Shown here: in pieces, positions 1-12,189 of the stretch
Position numbering within the stretch: position 1 is the first letter of the stretch
Layout of the letters: each line of letters starts with the position of its first letter
Assembly (NCBI GenBank): GCA_015847255.1
Contig: JADLZK010007359.1
Span: 62,001-126,000 of the forward strand
Reading direction: 5' to 3'
Length of the DNA stretch: 64,000 nt
DNA from: Hyparrhenia diplandra
Taxonomy: Eukaryota > Streptophyta > Magnoliopsida > Poales > Poaceae
Made by a program: the position numbers and the translations under genes
The notes under the pieces: model-generated
What the model was told of the DNA's origin: nothing
The model's database searches: none
What the model saw: only the letters and a program-made list of their open reading frames with translations

Positions 1-3000
1 TTCGAAAAATGCTTAGTGATGCTTAGCCACGCTTAATTAGTTAAGCTTTTTCATCAAAATGTTTTAATTGAGAAGATGGTACCTGTTTTTGGAAAAGAAA
101 GAGAAGTAGTGATAAATTTGAGATCGGACGGGACGTAGGTTGAAAGCCGTGGGATATCGTAATGTAACCTCTTAAATTACGGGGGCCCACATGCACTTAT
201 CATGGTCATTAAGACCTCTCGACGATATGCACGAAGTTCCCAATAATCTAGAAAGTGCTATTAATCTTCCCAAACGGGGATCTCATTAACAAGTCACTCC
301 AAAGATTACAACACTTTATTAAAAATACATCGAGTAAACGGCGGAAGGATTACATAACCATAAGTTTACAAACCATTTGTTCAAATACGCAAACTTAAAT
401 ATCATTATTACAAGCCCGATATTATTGGAGTAACATTATACAAATAAAACATCGACAACGCCTCGAGGGTGCAACTCTACTTGTCATCTTCCTCCCGGTA
501 CACCGTCATGCGGCAGGGACCAAAACAAGCCCGCTCATGACCGCTCCCCGCAACAAGGGTCAAAAGAACCCCGAGTGCGGGGTACTCAACAAGACTTACC
601 CGACCAAGAAAAGAGGTGAAGACTCGTGAATGCCGGTCTTAGGAGTCAAGGTAAGGCTTTAGCAAGAATCAAAGACTCATTTTGCGGAAAAGCTTACTAT
701 AAGTGAATCCTTACTTTCAATATTTTTAATTCAAATTAGTAACTCATATACTGCGGGTTATCCTATTCTAGAGCAAACATACTTTTCTTATTCCAACTCT
801 CTTTCCTCAAAAAACATATTCCATCATTTACTACGATGAATGGGCGTAAGAACGGGTCTCCATAACCGAGAAGCAAACGGCGATTCATGAACCGATTATA
901 CCCAAATTGGGGATCCCTAACCACACGACATATGTAGCACTTAAGCTTGCATATATCAACCCTCACTCGGTTCGTCCAAAAACGGATTGGGTCCATCGCC
1001 ACCCGAGAGAGTACAAGACTCCACCTCCCTACCCCGTCCCCTAATGACAGGTTTGACCAAAAGAGGGTGGGTACATGCTACTCCCGCCATCTCCACTCCC
1101 GGCTTGGCGGTTGTCCGTTCGATTTGGCACACCCCGAGATCGGGCTTACGGGGCATGTGGCGATTAGTTTCGTCGACACGGGGATCGCCATCGACGTGCC
1201 ATTGACCCAAACGGCCTCAGCAACATGCGCTCGAAAAGTCCCGAACTTAACAATCCAAACAACGGACGGTCCTTAAACGACCAACACGGGACAAGCACGC
1301 TAGGTATCCCGCCGGCTTTCAACCTACGCCCCGTCCGATCTCAAATTCATCACTACAACTCTTTCTTTTTCCGAAAAACAAGTACCATCTCCTCAAATAA
1401 AACATTTTGATGAAAAAGCTTAACTAATTGAGAGGGGCTAAGCATCACTAAATATTTTCGAAAAGAAACAGGTTATCAAGGATGGTATTGAAATAAACAA
1501 GGATGGGAATGCAAAAGAATTAGGTTATCACTCAACTCCTAATTACTTAATGCAACATAGCATAGACATAAGTGATATAAAACTTTTAAAACATCAAGGA
1601 AGGGTTTAATGTAACCGGGGCTTGCCTTCGTTGACGGAATACACTATCTCTTCGTAAAACCCCCGAGAAATCGAACCCGCTTCCACCGGATGACAAACCT
1701 CTTCCGGAACTTGCTGCTCGACCGACACTCTCGATCTCGCTCACTACACGAAATAATGTATGCCTCATCATGATGCCATATATTTAAATATGATGCTTGC
1801 AAAAGGTGCATGAAATGATAAACACATGAGTACAACTTTCCTTCACGATAAAGTTGCAACCCAACAAAACCAACTTGTTGAACTACTCTATAAGATATCA
1901 TCACCATTGCCTAAGGAGTTTTCAAGGACCACTTGATTGTGATATGATCTAAGATTCACAAAACAACCCAAAAGTCACACAAAAACCTAAATTATTTGAC
2001 ACTAAACAACTTATAACCCACATGAAATAATAGAGCTTAAGATAGAAAATAATTTAAACATTTCAAAATGACTCCAAACTTTTTTATACAAGCAGATCAC
2101 ATCATAAAAACAGCACCAAATAAATTTTCATGATTTTTGAATAAATAGAATAATTATTACAAATCAAGGAAGATGGATTTTTCAATTAAAATTTGTAATT
2201 TTAAAACATGCAAGAACTACTCAAAATCTAAGTTTCAAATTTTTCATGAGTAGATATACTCCTAGGAAGGTTCTACAAAAATTTTCTTTAATTTTTGAAC
2301 AAGTATATAAATTTATACAAAAATCACAAAGTTCAAAGACTATTCATCATAAAAGAAATTGAATAAAACACATTTAAAACAAAACCCGCCTTCGGGCCTA
2401 AAGTGGCCCATCACCCCACGCGCGCCCTTGCGAGGCGCCCCCGGCCGCTTTCTGATGGCGGGCCCGCCCGACGGCGGCCCCGCTACCGATCAAGGGCGCC
2501 GCCCGGCGTTGACCGGCGCTAGCTTCGCCGTGGCGACCTCACCCGGCGACGCGATTTGCCCCTCTTGACTCTCCTCGATGTCCCGCGACCTCCACGGCAC
2601 TCAAACCCACGCCCTAGGGCAACGAGGCACCCTTACCCGACGGCCATGGCGCACGGTGGTAGTAGCGACGGACCCGGTGGCGCGGACTCACTCCAGCCTT
2701 CTCCGGCGAAGATGAGGGCACCTTGCCGGCGAAGTCGGCACGATCGGCGAACCAGAACCCTCACTTGTCGAACCTAAACGGCTCCCTCGTGGATGCGGGC
2801 TAGCGGCTTGGCGGCAACGCGGTTTCGCAGCGAGCTCGTCGGTGACGACGTTAGGCCGATCGCGGCGTGCTAATCGACGAGCGGACGACACGGGTGACAG
2901 TGCTGCTTGACTCACCGCGACTACGATACTCTCACCGGTTACGGCGGGGGACGGAGGCGGAGGTGGGTCGACGACGACGGCCGGCGGGCGGCGGCGCTCC

Positions 3001-5280
3001 CGGTGGCAAGGTCGGGCGTTCCGCGACCTAGCGGGGTAAAGATAAAGCGGTCGACTCGAGCCATGACCACGGCGTCAAGACGGCTAGATGGCAAGGTAGT
3101 TCGTCGCGAGGCTCACCGAGAATGGACCGACGACGGTGAGGTGGGTCGCGGCGGCGCTTGTCGGCAAATGAAGAAGAAAGCGGCGGCTGCGCGGCGCCTT
3201 CCGCGCAACAAGGCTCGACTAGAGCTAGGTCAAACTGCAGGCTAAAGAGAGTGGCGGAGATGATGGCGCGACCAATTTGGGAAAATGGCAGACGATGGCG
3301 GTGTGGTGCGACGCTGGGCGGAGTAAGGTGACCGACGGCGGCCGGAGGAAGAAGAAAGGAGAAGGCCGGCGTCGGCTTTGGCTTAAAGGAAGAAAGAAGG
3401 GGACGGGGATGCGCCGGCTTCTCGCTGAAGCTCGTCCCAGGTGGTCGATGACGACGCTGAGTCGACCGAAGCCGCGAGAGGCCACGCGACGCCGGCGACC
3501 ATCGGCCGTATGGAGGGGAAACAGGGAATCCTCCTGCTCCTTTGAAAGCACCCTAAACCCTAACTTTCGAATTTGATCAAATTCTCCCAAAATTTGAACT
3601 GAACTTGAAAAACTCCAAAAAGTGACTTAGCCTAATTTTTCAAGATCTACAATTTTCACAATTGGAAGATTTTCAAATTCGGCCTCTAAATATGACTTTT
3701 TGAAATGGGGTCAAAAGGACAATTTTGAATTCAAAATTACTTTCAAATTTTTATTCAAAACTTCAAAAACTTTGTACACCTCTTTTGTACATCAAAACAA
3801 GATCTACAACTTGGCTTTTTGGAAATTTTTGCAAATTTTGCTTAGATTTTGAATTATGGAAAAGGGGATAAAAGAGAGAATGGAATTAGGGTTTTCGAGA
3901 AGCTCAATTCAAACTTGAATTTGATCCAAAATTCAGTTTTCCCAACCTATACTATCAAACCATCATACAACAACACACTTAGGACCAAAAACATAAATTT
4001 AAAATTAATCACTCTAAAATTCTTAAGCACACACATTTCTCTAAAAATATAAACTTATTTTAATTCGATGCATTTCAAATTTTCTAACCATGCATGCTTG
4101 CAATGATCATGATGACATGGCATGTTTTAGTAATAGTAACACCAGGGGTGTTACAGATACCTAGCCGTGCTTGACCCGTGTTGGTCGTTTAAGGACCGTC
4201 CCCGCTGTTTGGCCCCGAGTGAAATCGACGTTTTGAACGCATATTGCGCGCTGAGACCTTTTTGGTCAATGGCACGCTTGAGCGGCAAGAACCCCGTGTC
4301 GGCCGACCCTAACTAGCCACATACTCCCGGTTTCGGATCTCGGTGGAGCCAAATCGGGAATGGCAACCACGCGACCGGGAGTGGAGAGATGGCGGGAGTA
4401 GCGTGTACCCACCCTACCGGGTAAACCGTCATTAGGGACGGGGTAGGGAGGTGGAGTATCGCGTGCTCTCGGGTGGCGCAGCCTCGTTCCCATTTTGGAC
4501 AAACTGAGAAAAGGTTGATATATGCAAGTATAGGTGCTACATATTTCGTGGTGGTTAGAACTCCCCAATTTGGGATTATAATCGGTTCATGAATCGCCGT
4601 TGCTTCTCGGAGAAGGAGACTCGATTCCCCGACCTTCATCGTAGTAAATGATGGAATATGTTTTTTTAAGGAAAGAGAGTTGAAATAAGAAAAATATGTT
4701 TGCTCTAGAATAGGATAACCTAGAGTATATGAGCTACTAATCTGAATTAAAAATATTGAAAGTAAGGATTCACTTTTAGTAAGCTTTTCAAAAAAAAAAA
4801 AAAAAAAAAAATGAGTCCTTGATTCTTACTAAAAGCCTTACCTTGAATCCTATTAGACCAAAGATTCTTGAGTCTTCTCCTATTTTCTTTAGTCGGGTAA
4901 GTCTTGTTGAGTACTCCCGCACTCGAGGGTTTGTTAACCCTTGTTGCGTGTGTTGACTCGTCTTCGTTAACCAAGGTTATGTCGGTGGGCACCGACATGA
5001 TCTGGTTGTCTTCTAGTCTACTCAGCTTCCGCAAATTAATTAAGTTAAGTTTACTCAAATGTAACTTACTCACATTTTGTAAAATTAATGTTATTATTCT
5101 TCCAAGACTCGATCTATATTTTTGTAACAAATGTTGTAATGTTGTAGCTACTCCTTTGTTGATCCCGGTATGAGTTATCAACGGGGCTTCTTAAGTTATC
5201 GGGTGTATTCGCACAAACTGCCGAGGTCTTTGGGACAATGACAGTGCATGTGGGCCCGGTAATTAGGGAGGTTCATTACA
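1..5280 (+). mobile_element. Gypsy-like LTR (host LTR 'B'), interrupted, left end outside window
   Basis: Two blocks, 1-157 and 4156-5280, form one plus-oriented LTR once the insertion between them is removed. Block 1 matches the reverse complement of about 1308-1465. Block 2 matches the reverse complement of about 158-1307. The shared landmarks include the gggatacctagc junction, the gtgcatgtgggccc stretch and the terminal attaca. The right end reads ttcattaca at 5272-5280. No primer-binding site is seen just after it, so this is a solo LTR or a 3' LTR. No coding capacity is present. The family is inferred as Ty3/gypsy from the TGTAAC...TTACA ends and length, without a database comparison. 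Confidence 0.6.
158..4155 (-). mobile_element. Nested solo LTR ('A') of the same gypsy-like family, opposite orientation
   Basis: On the minus strand this 4-kb unit starts TGTAACACCCC at 4155 and ends near GGTTACATTACG at 158; the expected terminal CA has become CG. The flanks are gatat (153-157) and gatac (4156-4160), a 5-bp target duplication with one C-to-T change. Its last 1.3 kb is the inverted homologue of LTR B, so a member of the family inserted into a relative and recombined to a solo LTR. The GC-rich middle (about 2390-3550) looks like the usual LTR interior, and the short open frames there are not convincing genes. Confidence 0.62.
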
Positions 5281-5400
5281 TTTTATCTCTATATGTAGTA
5301 TTTATTATGAAAAAAATATGTCCCAATCGTATCTAAAAAAAAACGCGTCTCATGATATACGGTACGGTGGAGGACCGAGGGAGTAACATTTTTCGTTACA
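5281..5400. repeat. Probable end of a Stowaway-like MITE
   Basis: The stretch ends with ggaccgagggagtaa (about 5377-5391), close to the CTCCCTCCGTCC terminal repeat of grass Stowaway elements read on the opposite strand. A clear matching left end was not found, so it is probably degraded or partial. Confidence 0.35.
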
Positions 5401-5439
5401 TTGGGTCATCTTGATCGACCCGTCTTGTTCGTTGGATGG

Positions 5440-7463
5440 TTTCTACGGTTGTTTTTTGAATTTTCACCGGGAGGCGCCCCCACCGAATTATATTCAAGTG
5501 CCCAAAATGGTCGATAACCTCGTTTTTGGGAAAAACGAGGCCAAACCCCTCGTCGCCCGCTTAATTTTGGGAAACCGGACTAAAACCATTACAACGGCCT
5601 CTGCCGAGGCTAGGATGTGGCTAATCCACAAAGAAACAAACAACAACAACAAAGCACCCCAAAGACTGCACCAGGGCGAAAAGTGGCATAACCACAGAAA
5701 AGCGATACTAGCGAGAGGAGAGACTACACCAAGACATAGGAGTTCATCGACGATGCCTCCAGGGGAGGTGAATGACGCCGAACGTAATCATCGCCCCGCC
5801 AAGCAGAAACCCGGCAAGGCTTTCGCCCCGAGCCCCGTGTCGAGGAGAAGCGGCCGCAATGGTTCTTCGCTGACGCCCCCAACAAGGAAAATTCGTCAGC
5901 GGCTCGAGAGTTCGAGCCGAAGCTTTTTCGCCCGTAACCTATGTTGCTGCCTCCGTGAGACCCACCGAGGGGACACAAGAACCGCAAGTGTCCACGCTGA
6001 ACATAGGTGGTGGCCGGTCGCCGCCACACCACGGGGCGGGAGGCGCCGCACCGGCGTGCATCGCCGCCAAGACGGAAGAAGGGTGGGTGCCGGGCCGCCA
6101 CGCTCTCCACACGGGCCGATCCGCGGACTCGCTCGGTGAAGGAGAGCGCGCACCCAGAAACCACACTTCGTCCGGAAAGAAGTTGTCGGCGCCGCCACGC
6201 CGCGGACCCACGACCCGGTTCGCCGCGCGACAAGGAGGCGTAGCTCGACGAAGCCCACGCATGCCGTCGCCGCCGCCACACCGCGCGAGCCGCTTCCGGG
6301 ACTCGCCCCTCGCGACGGAGAGGCGCCGACCGGCAAGAACCTCGCCCGGACGGAAGGATGGGTGACGGCCGCCGCCACACCCACGACGGTGGGACTCGCC
6401 ACAGGTGGGAGGCGCGGCACCGGCACCGCCAACGACAATCACCCGAAGCACTGTCAAGGCCTAACGCGTCGAAGGTAGCATCGCCCTCCCCAAAATGGGG
6501 AGAAGGCCCTCTTGTAAACGAGAGGCACAGGATGGGGGGAGGATCGTGCGGTCGCAGAGCCGCCGGTCGGCAAGCCCCACGGCCAAACAATGCAAACCGC
6601 CGCTGTCTTTTGGACACCGCACACGCACGCTGAAGAACACGGACCCACGAGCCGGCACATGCATGCATGGCTCCGGACCACGCGCCCGCGGTATTTGAGA
6701 ACCACCAAATCGGACAGGAGTCGTAGTAGCACCTGCCATAGCGGGCGCTCCCGGGCAGGAGGAAGGGGGCCCGGGAAGGCAGGGGCACCGCCGGTGCGGG
6801 TGGGCGGTCACGGGTTGGGCTTCTTTGCGCCGCTCAGCCCCCGGAAGGTTGCACGGCACACCATGGCACCGCCCTCGGGGGCTCCGGTAGTCGGCAGCGG
6901 CGCCCCTCGCCTCGCCGGTCGAGCCCGACGCTTGCCGGGCGCGCCGCCCCGCACTCGGGCGTCTCAACGCCACGCCGCGGATAGGGGCGGGGGGGATGGC
7001 CGAATCCCGGCCTTTGGGGCGCCGGATCCACGTTTCCCGAGCCGGATCCACGTCGCCTCGCCTTGAAACGGGGCGCGCCGTGCTCCATCGCCCCCAAGGA
7101 AGACGCCGCCCGGAGCCGGGGCGCCGACGGGCCCCAGGCCCTTCGCGTCGCCGCAGCCTCCCGGGCGGTGGAGGGCCGGATCCGCCCCGAGGGTGCCGGA
7201 TCCACGCCCCACGCCGCCGTAGCCGCCAAGTTGGGCGGGCCGCGCCGTGGTCCTCCGCCGCCCGGAGTGACGCCCCGAGAAAGGGGAGAAACCCCGCCGC
7301 CGCCGTCTCGGAGGCCCACGCGGCTTTCCTCCGGCAGCCTCCGGCCGGCGGGGAGAGAGAGAGTGGTGGGGAGGGCGGCGGCAGGGGAGAGAGTGGCGGG
7401 GCGACGAGGGGGCCCCCTCTTTGTGTCCAACATGCAAATTTTCGTTGTCTTTCTACGGTTGTT
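5440..7463 (-). mobile_element. 2-kb non-LTR-type retroposon with 14-bp target duplication
   Basis: The 14-bp sequence tttctacggttgtt occurs at 5440-5453 and again at 7450-7463. Between them lies about 2.0 kb of GC-rich DNA. The T-rich start at 5454 (ttttgaatttt) is the poly(A) side of a minus-strand element whose 5' end is near 7449. No reverse transcriptase is encoded. Long open frames on both strands reflect GC richness, and none has a recognisable domain. The layout (target duplication plus A-rich 3' end) fits mobilisation by LINE machinery, so a non-autonomous LINE derivative is likely. The ccggatccacg motif recurs near 7022, 7041 and 7195. Confidence 0.6.
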
Positions 7464-8711
7464 AAACCGACTGATGATGATGATGATTTGTGAGAGAACG
7501 ATACTGTACCGTGCCTGATTAACATTGTTTTATACCGGCGGTTGCAAAATACCCTGTTTATCCGGTAGATGGATGGGGCACGGGGCATTCTAGGGTTGCC
7601 CCCTCCCCTATACCTATCTGCGCATATCTCTCTCTGCTAACCTGCAGGCAGGGCAATGGAAAACCTACTAGAGGTAGGAGACGAGAGGACGAGATAAAAG
7701 CGGGCATGCTGAGATAGAAAACTGGAAACACGGATAGGTGCTGTCCAAGTTGCAGCAGCAGCAGGGGCACTATAAATGGGGGCAAAAGGACAAGACACGG
7801 CTGGATTGAAATTACCACTTACAATGTGCATGGCCGTGTGGGGCAGCACAGCACAGGGATCTTACATCACCACCAGCACGTACACCATCCCTGCATGCAT
7901 CCATCCATTGCTTGCTTCGGGACCAGCTGGTCAAACACCAGCCATGGCGGAGAGGCCAGAGGAGAGCTATAGGGACGACCCGACTGATTGACCTCCCTCC
8001 AGCTCCAAACAAACCCTTGTAGCTCACCGTGCAGCACGGGCTGATTGCAGCAATAATCAGAAGATAAACTTGTGTGATGATGATGATGATGGACCTGCTG
8101 GCAGCAGCACCAGGACGGACGCTGCTGGCTGGTTGCATGCCCCCCCACACACCAACACAAGATCCCATTGCATCTCCAACTACCACTACACAAAAGTTAT
8201 CCAAATAATTGTTAGGAATGTCTGGTACGACGAAATGCCATTTCAAAAGTAGCTCAAAATAGAAGGGCAGACAGCATATAGTGCAGAAAGGAGATGACAC
8301 AGGAACTGAATCTACTTTCATCTGGTTTATGGGAACTGGATGCATGATACGGCTTACTCTATACTACACAGCCAGCCGGCCTAACCTGGTTGCTCCATGG
8401 CAAACAGGAAGGTGAAATGTGTAAAAAAAAAGGCATCTATGCATAGGACATCTCTACATCTGCAGCACTGCAAAAAAAAAAAAGTTGTGGCCTAGACTGA
8501 AGACAGTTGCTGGTCCAGCCATTATTATCAATATATGGGCAGAAGAACCATCCTCACATCAGTGGGTACGTTGAATCACCCTATTCAAACGAACTGCTGC
8601 GTTCCAGGTATGCAGGCACGGTGTAATCCTCACTCAAACATGTGAGTAGATGAGCATGGTGTGTGTGCTTGGCGGCCATCATCAACCATTAAAACGAGAT
8701 AGGTATGCATG
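7464..8711. other. Intergenic, no gene recognised
   Basis: This stretch lies between the retroposon and the 3' end of the syntaxin pseudogene. It has short GAT/ATG repeats near 7473-7487 and 8074-8090. The part next to 8712 may be the old 3' UTR of the syntaxin gene. No coding signal is convincing on either strand. Confidence 0.5.
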
Positions 8712-8952
8712 TCAGAAAATGATCTTCAAAATCACAAGGACTATCATGATGAAGATCAGAATGACAAGGACGGTGGCACACATCACCATGCCCCCCCTTT
8801 CTTCTGCGTCCTCTCAGCCTGCAGAACAGACGGACCAAGATATTAGACTGCAAGGTTCAGGTACTGATGCAGCCAACAAATTTTCTTTATTTCAAGAAAC
8901 ACTATTGGCTACTACATAATGCACACAGCTAGCAGTAATAATATATGAATGG

Positions 8953-8973
8953 GGAGAGAGAGAGAGAGAGAGA
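8953..8973. repeat. (GA)n microsatellite
   Basis: A run of gagaga lies in the intron between the last two exons of the syntaxin pseudogene. Confidence 0.9.
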
Positions 8974-9980
8974 GATCATAAAGGCAAGACAGTGCCTGCG
9001 GTAAGCAGTAAACTGAAGGGTTGGTTAAGAATTTACTGTCCCGGTCGTGGAAAGTCATCTTTTACAGACAAGGAAATAAACGCAGGGTGTTATGTTTTAA
9101 TGACAATCAGGATATTTAGAGATAAAATACCAGCTAAAAAGGTGAAATATTTGAATCACATGATTTCCACCAATTACAAAAAATTATGGTACCCTGAAGG
9201 CATATATATAACAAAAGACTGAATGTCTACACACCTAATCATGCTATTAAAAAAAGCAATCGAGCACCATACAGACAGATACAGCTTAAAGCCCTACCAG
9301 CAGCACAAAGGTTTCGTTCATCATGAATAGTGAGGATAAATATGTTTCAAGGATGAAACCTTTTGCAGTTGTTTGTAACCCTCAACTGAAGCTGCAACGT
9401 TCTGTATGTTACAGTCTATCCGATCGATGATGGTTCCCTGTTTGAAGTAAGAAATCAAGAGTCTGGTTCCAGCTAGTTATCTAATACCAATTATTGACAA
9501 TTAATCAGGGTTTCATATAACTGATCAATCATGAGAACTGAAAGATCCTTCATGATCTGTGCAAGTTCGTTGACTGATTCAACAATCTTCAAGCCACAAG
9601 CAGACAACAGTAATAAACAGACTTCAGGAATCAGGAACATGTGCTGTCTAAAAGAGAATACATATAGCGATCGACAGGACCATCAAATAAATAAAGAAAT
9701 AACTCACCTGCTCAATTTCTCTCTCCCTTTCTCTAGTGAATGCTTGGTTTTTCTTAAGTTTTGACATCTGAACCCTAGTGAAAACCTGGTATGACAAAAT
9801 ACAGTTATGAATTACATCAGCAACTTTTATATTCTGGATGGTGAATGCAGGGTTGTGCTGTTATGTTTAATTGGACAAATGTTGTTTGCTACAACAAGAT
9901 AAGGTAGTAACAGAATCTTGGATTTATCTCACATATATCATATACAGTATATATTACTAGTCAAGTGTGTTAGATTGATC

Positions 9981-10130
9981 ATGCCTTTTTTAATCAGTTC
10001 AAAGTTCCTAGGTAAATGGAGATTATGTTTAACACATCTCTTACAATGGGCTTCAAATAACGATACCACAACCTATAATAAAATGGAGTGGACCATGCCC
10101 TTTTTAATCAGTTCAAAGTTCCTAGGTAAA
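9981..10130. repeat. Short direct duplication in pseudogene intron
   Basis: About 35 bp containing aatcagttcaaagttcctag occurs at about 9981-10016 and 10096-10130, differing by about one base and separated by some 80 bp. It lies just upstream of the LINE remnant and may be linked to that insertion. It is longer than a normal LINE target duplication. Confidence 0.6.
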
Positions 10131-10234
10131 AGGACAGGGGATATTCTAGGATATGCATGGGTAAGGACCAGGTACTACCCTGGTGCTTGCCATATCCAAT
10201 CTTATTCCCCATTCATGATCTATTTTACGCTATC

Positions 10235-10835
10235 CAAAGCATGTGCATTTACAGTCAAAAAGAAAACATGGTCTACAAGTTAAGTTATTTCTTTGGTTGG
10301 CCTTGCAACATCGCCACTGGACTGCTGATAGAAGGCTGAGACATGGTATGGATGACAGGGAAACTTGCTATCTGTGCGACCAAGAACTAGAGACGATTGA
10401 CCATATCATCGCCTCATGCTCCTATACCAGGAAGCTTTGGCACTGCATCCTGCAACTCCTCGGTCAGCAGTTACCACAGCTTGCATCAACAACTCTGAGC
10501 CAGTGGAGGCGATTGCGATCGGTGTACGTGCAGCGGCAACCGACGATCCGGCATGAATACTCTTTTCGCCTGGTATCTTGGGCTCTTGGCACGTCTAGAA
10601 AGAAAGGAATGCCAGATGCTTCAAGGGATCATTGACCATGATCAATGAGCTTCTTCATACCACCATGGATGCTGGCGGCCTTGGGGTTTTAGCCGGGAGG
10701 TAGCTGTTCAGAAATGAGCACAGCACTAGTTGTTTGTATTAAAATGTAGCCCTTATGAGCACGTCCAAGGGTCGCTTTTCTTGTAACATAAATTTCTACT
10801 CTTCTAAATGCAGCCAAAAAAGAAAACCTAAAAAA
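10235..10835 (+). mobile_element. 5'-truncated LINE: ORF2 C-terminal zf-RVT remnant
   Basis: The open frame from about 10243 contains VKLFLWLALQHRHWTADRR, CYLCDQELETIDHIIASC and KLWHCILQLLG. This is the zinc-binding domain at the C terminus of plant LINE reverse transcriptases (zf-RVT; the C-x2-C and downstream H/C residues are visible). A frame change near 10590 is needed to continue into NARCFKGSLTMINELLHTT and a TAG near 10700. An A-rich tail (10815-10840) marks the 3' end. The reverse transcriptase and endonuclease parts are missing. The element sits inside the long intron of the syntaxin pseudogene, in the opposite orientation. A target duplication could not be fixed. Confidence 0.8.
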
Positions 10836-12107
10836 AGAAAAGGTGTGTGTTGTAGGTCAGAAGTGTTCTCCATACACAGAGGTGGATACCAACAGTGCTA
10901 ATATAAGGTTTAAGGGAGGCATAATCAAGAATCATCCATTTCCACCAACAAAATTTAATATCAACATCCAGCCACAGCCACAGATTGAGGGGGGGAGAAC
11001 TGAGCCACCCATGTTGACAACCCGATTACAACAGACTCACTTATGAACTGTATGACTAAACCAAATAAACACAACCACAGGCAGAACTTTGTTGTTATTA
11101 TTTTATCTTTTAACTGTTATGTTTCGATTTCTGTTTAATATAGAGGGAAGCATATCCTGCCAAGCAAATCTTTATTTCACTAGTATGGAAATCTCAAGGA
11201 GTCCTGGAGAGTGACCAAGTGTCAAATACATACCTACACCCACCCACCCCTCCTGCTATATTCAAATAAGCAGAGATCAAAAGAATCACCACAGTCAGGT
11301 ATGCAGCATGTAAAGACCAAAATAAAACATACCGCGTCCGCAAACTCATCGTCTTCATATGTAGACTTCGTCGCATTTGTATTCATTTTCAAATAAACAC
11401 CATCCTGACCCTGCAAAGGTATTCGTCAACAAAGCATATCACTCAGAGTTGGACAAGCATTCTATCAGCACTTGATTATCTGATGAAAACAGAAGGGAAC
11501 CTCTTTTTGTTGGCGAAGCTGCTTTAAATATGATGACTGCTTTTTCCGGAACTCCATTGACAGGTTTTGCAGGTCAGTAGCAAGAGAACGCTGCACATAG
11601 CAGCCAAGGATATTTTGTCTGTCAAAAAGGGAAAAAAAGAACAAACTGCCACTCTTTATCTTGCAACTGTCAATGGTTAATAAGGTCCTATCGTCACCTA
11701 GACATTCTTCTGGCCATTTGAATCCTCTGGTTAATCTTTCATGCACAGCTTCTGCAGCCTCTTCAGCAAGTTTGTAATCTCATGTGTGAGAACCTCGATT
11801 GCTCGCTGGTCGTCTCTGCCATCGCCAAAGGATGACAACAAGGCTTTGGCATGTGCCTTAGCCAACTCCACCACTTTCGTCCTTGCCCGACTGTTGCAGC
11901 ACAGAAACCAAATGTCAGTGTTGCATAATTCATCTTATCACCAATGAGGTGTCGAACCAGTGACACATCAACGCGAGTAGTTAACCTTCAGAACCCACCA
12001 TTACAGTTTACACTGTCCTGAACCACTGATCACTGATCAACATGCTATAATAAGTCTTCCATTTGCTCAATCTAGTGGTGGAAATTCCCATTCCACAGTA
12101 AGGGATG

Positions 12108-12189
12108 GAAATCACCTGTATGTTCTTTGGCCTTTTCTCTTAATGAAGTACGGGTGAAGAAAAAAAAAAAAAAAGAAATCACCTGTATG
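12108..12189 (+). mobile_element. Micro-retroposon (52 bp) with 15-bp target duplication
   Basis: The sequence gaaatcacctgtatg occurs at 12108-12122 and 12175-12189. Between them is a 52-bp insert of about 36 bp resembling a LINE 3' end (ccttttctcttaatgaag) followed by an A run. This is a severely 5'-truncated LINE copy within the intron region of the syntaxin pseudogene. Confidence 0.8.

Noticed and set aside
2359..3590. GC-rich open frames that could suggest a small gene
   Set aside because: They sit within the solo LTR, show no splice pattern or family, and both strands are equally open.
5724..7588. Long overlapping open frames (up to about 375 codons) on both strands
   Set aside because: They lie inside a retroposon bounded by a 14-bp target duplication, are Pro/Arg/Ala-rich, overlap in several frames and contain no domain; GC content alone explains their length.
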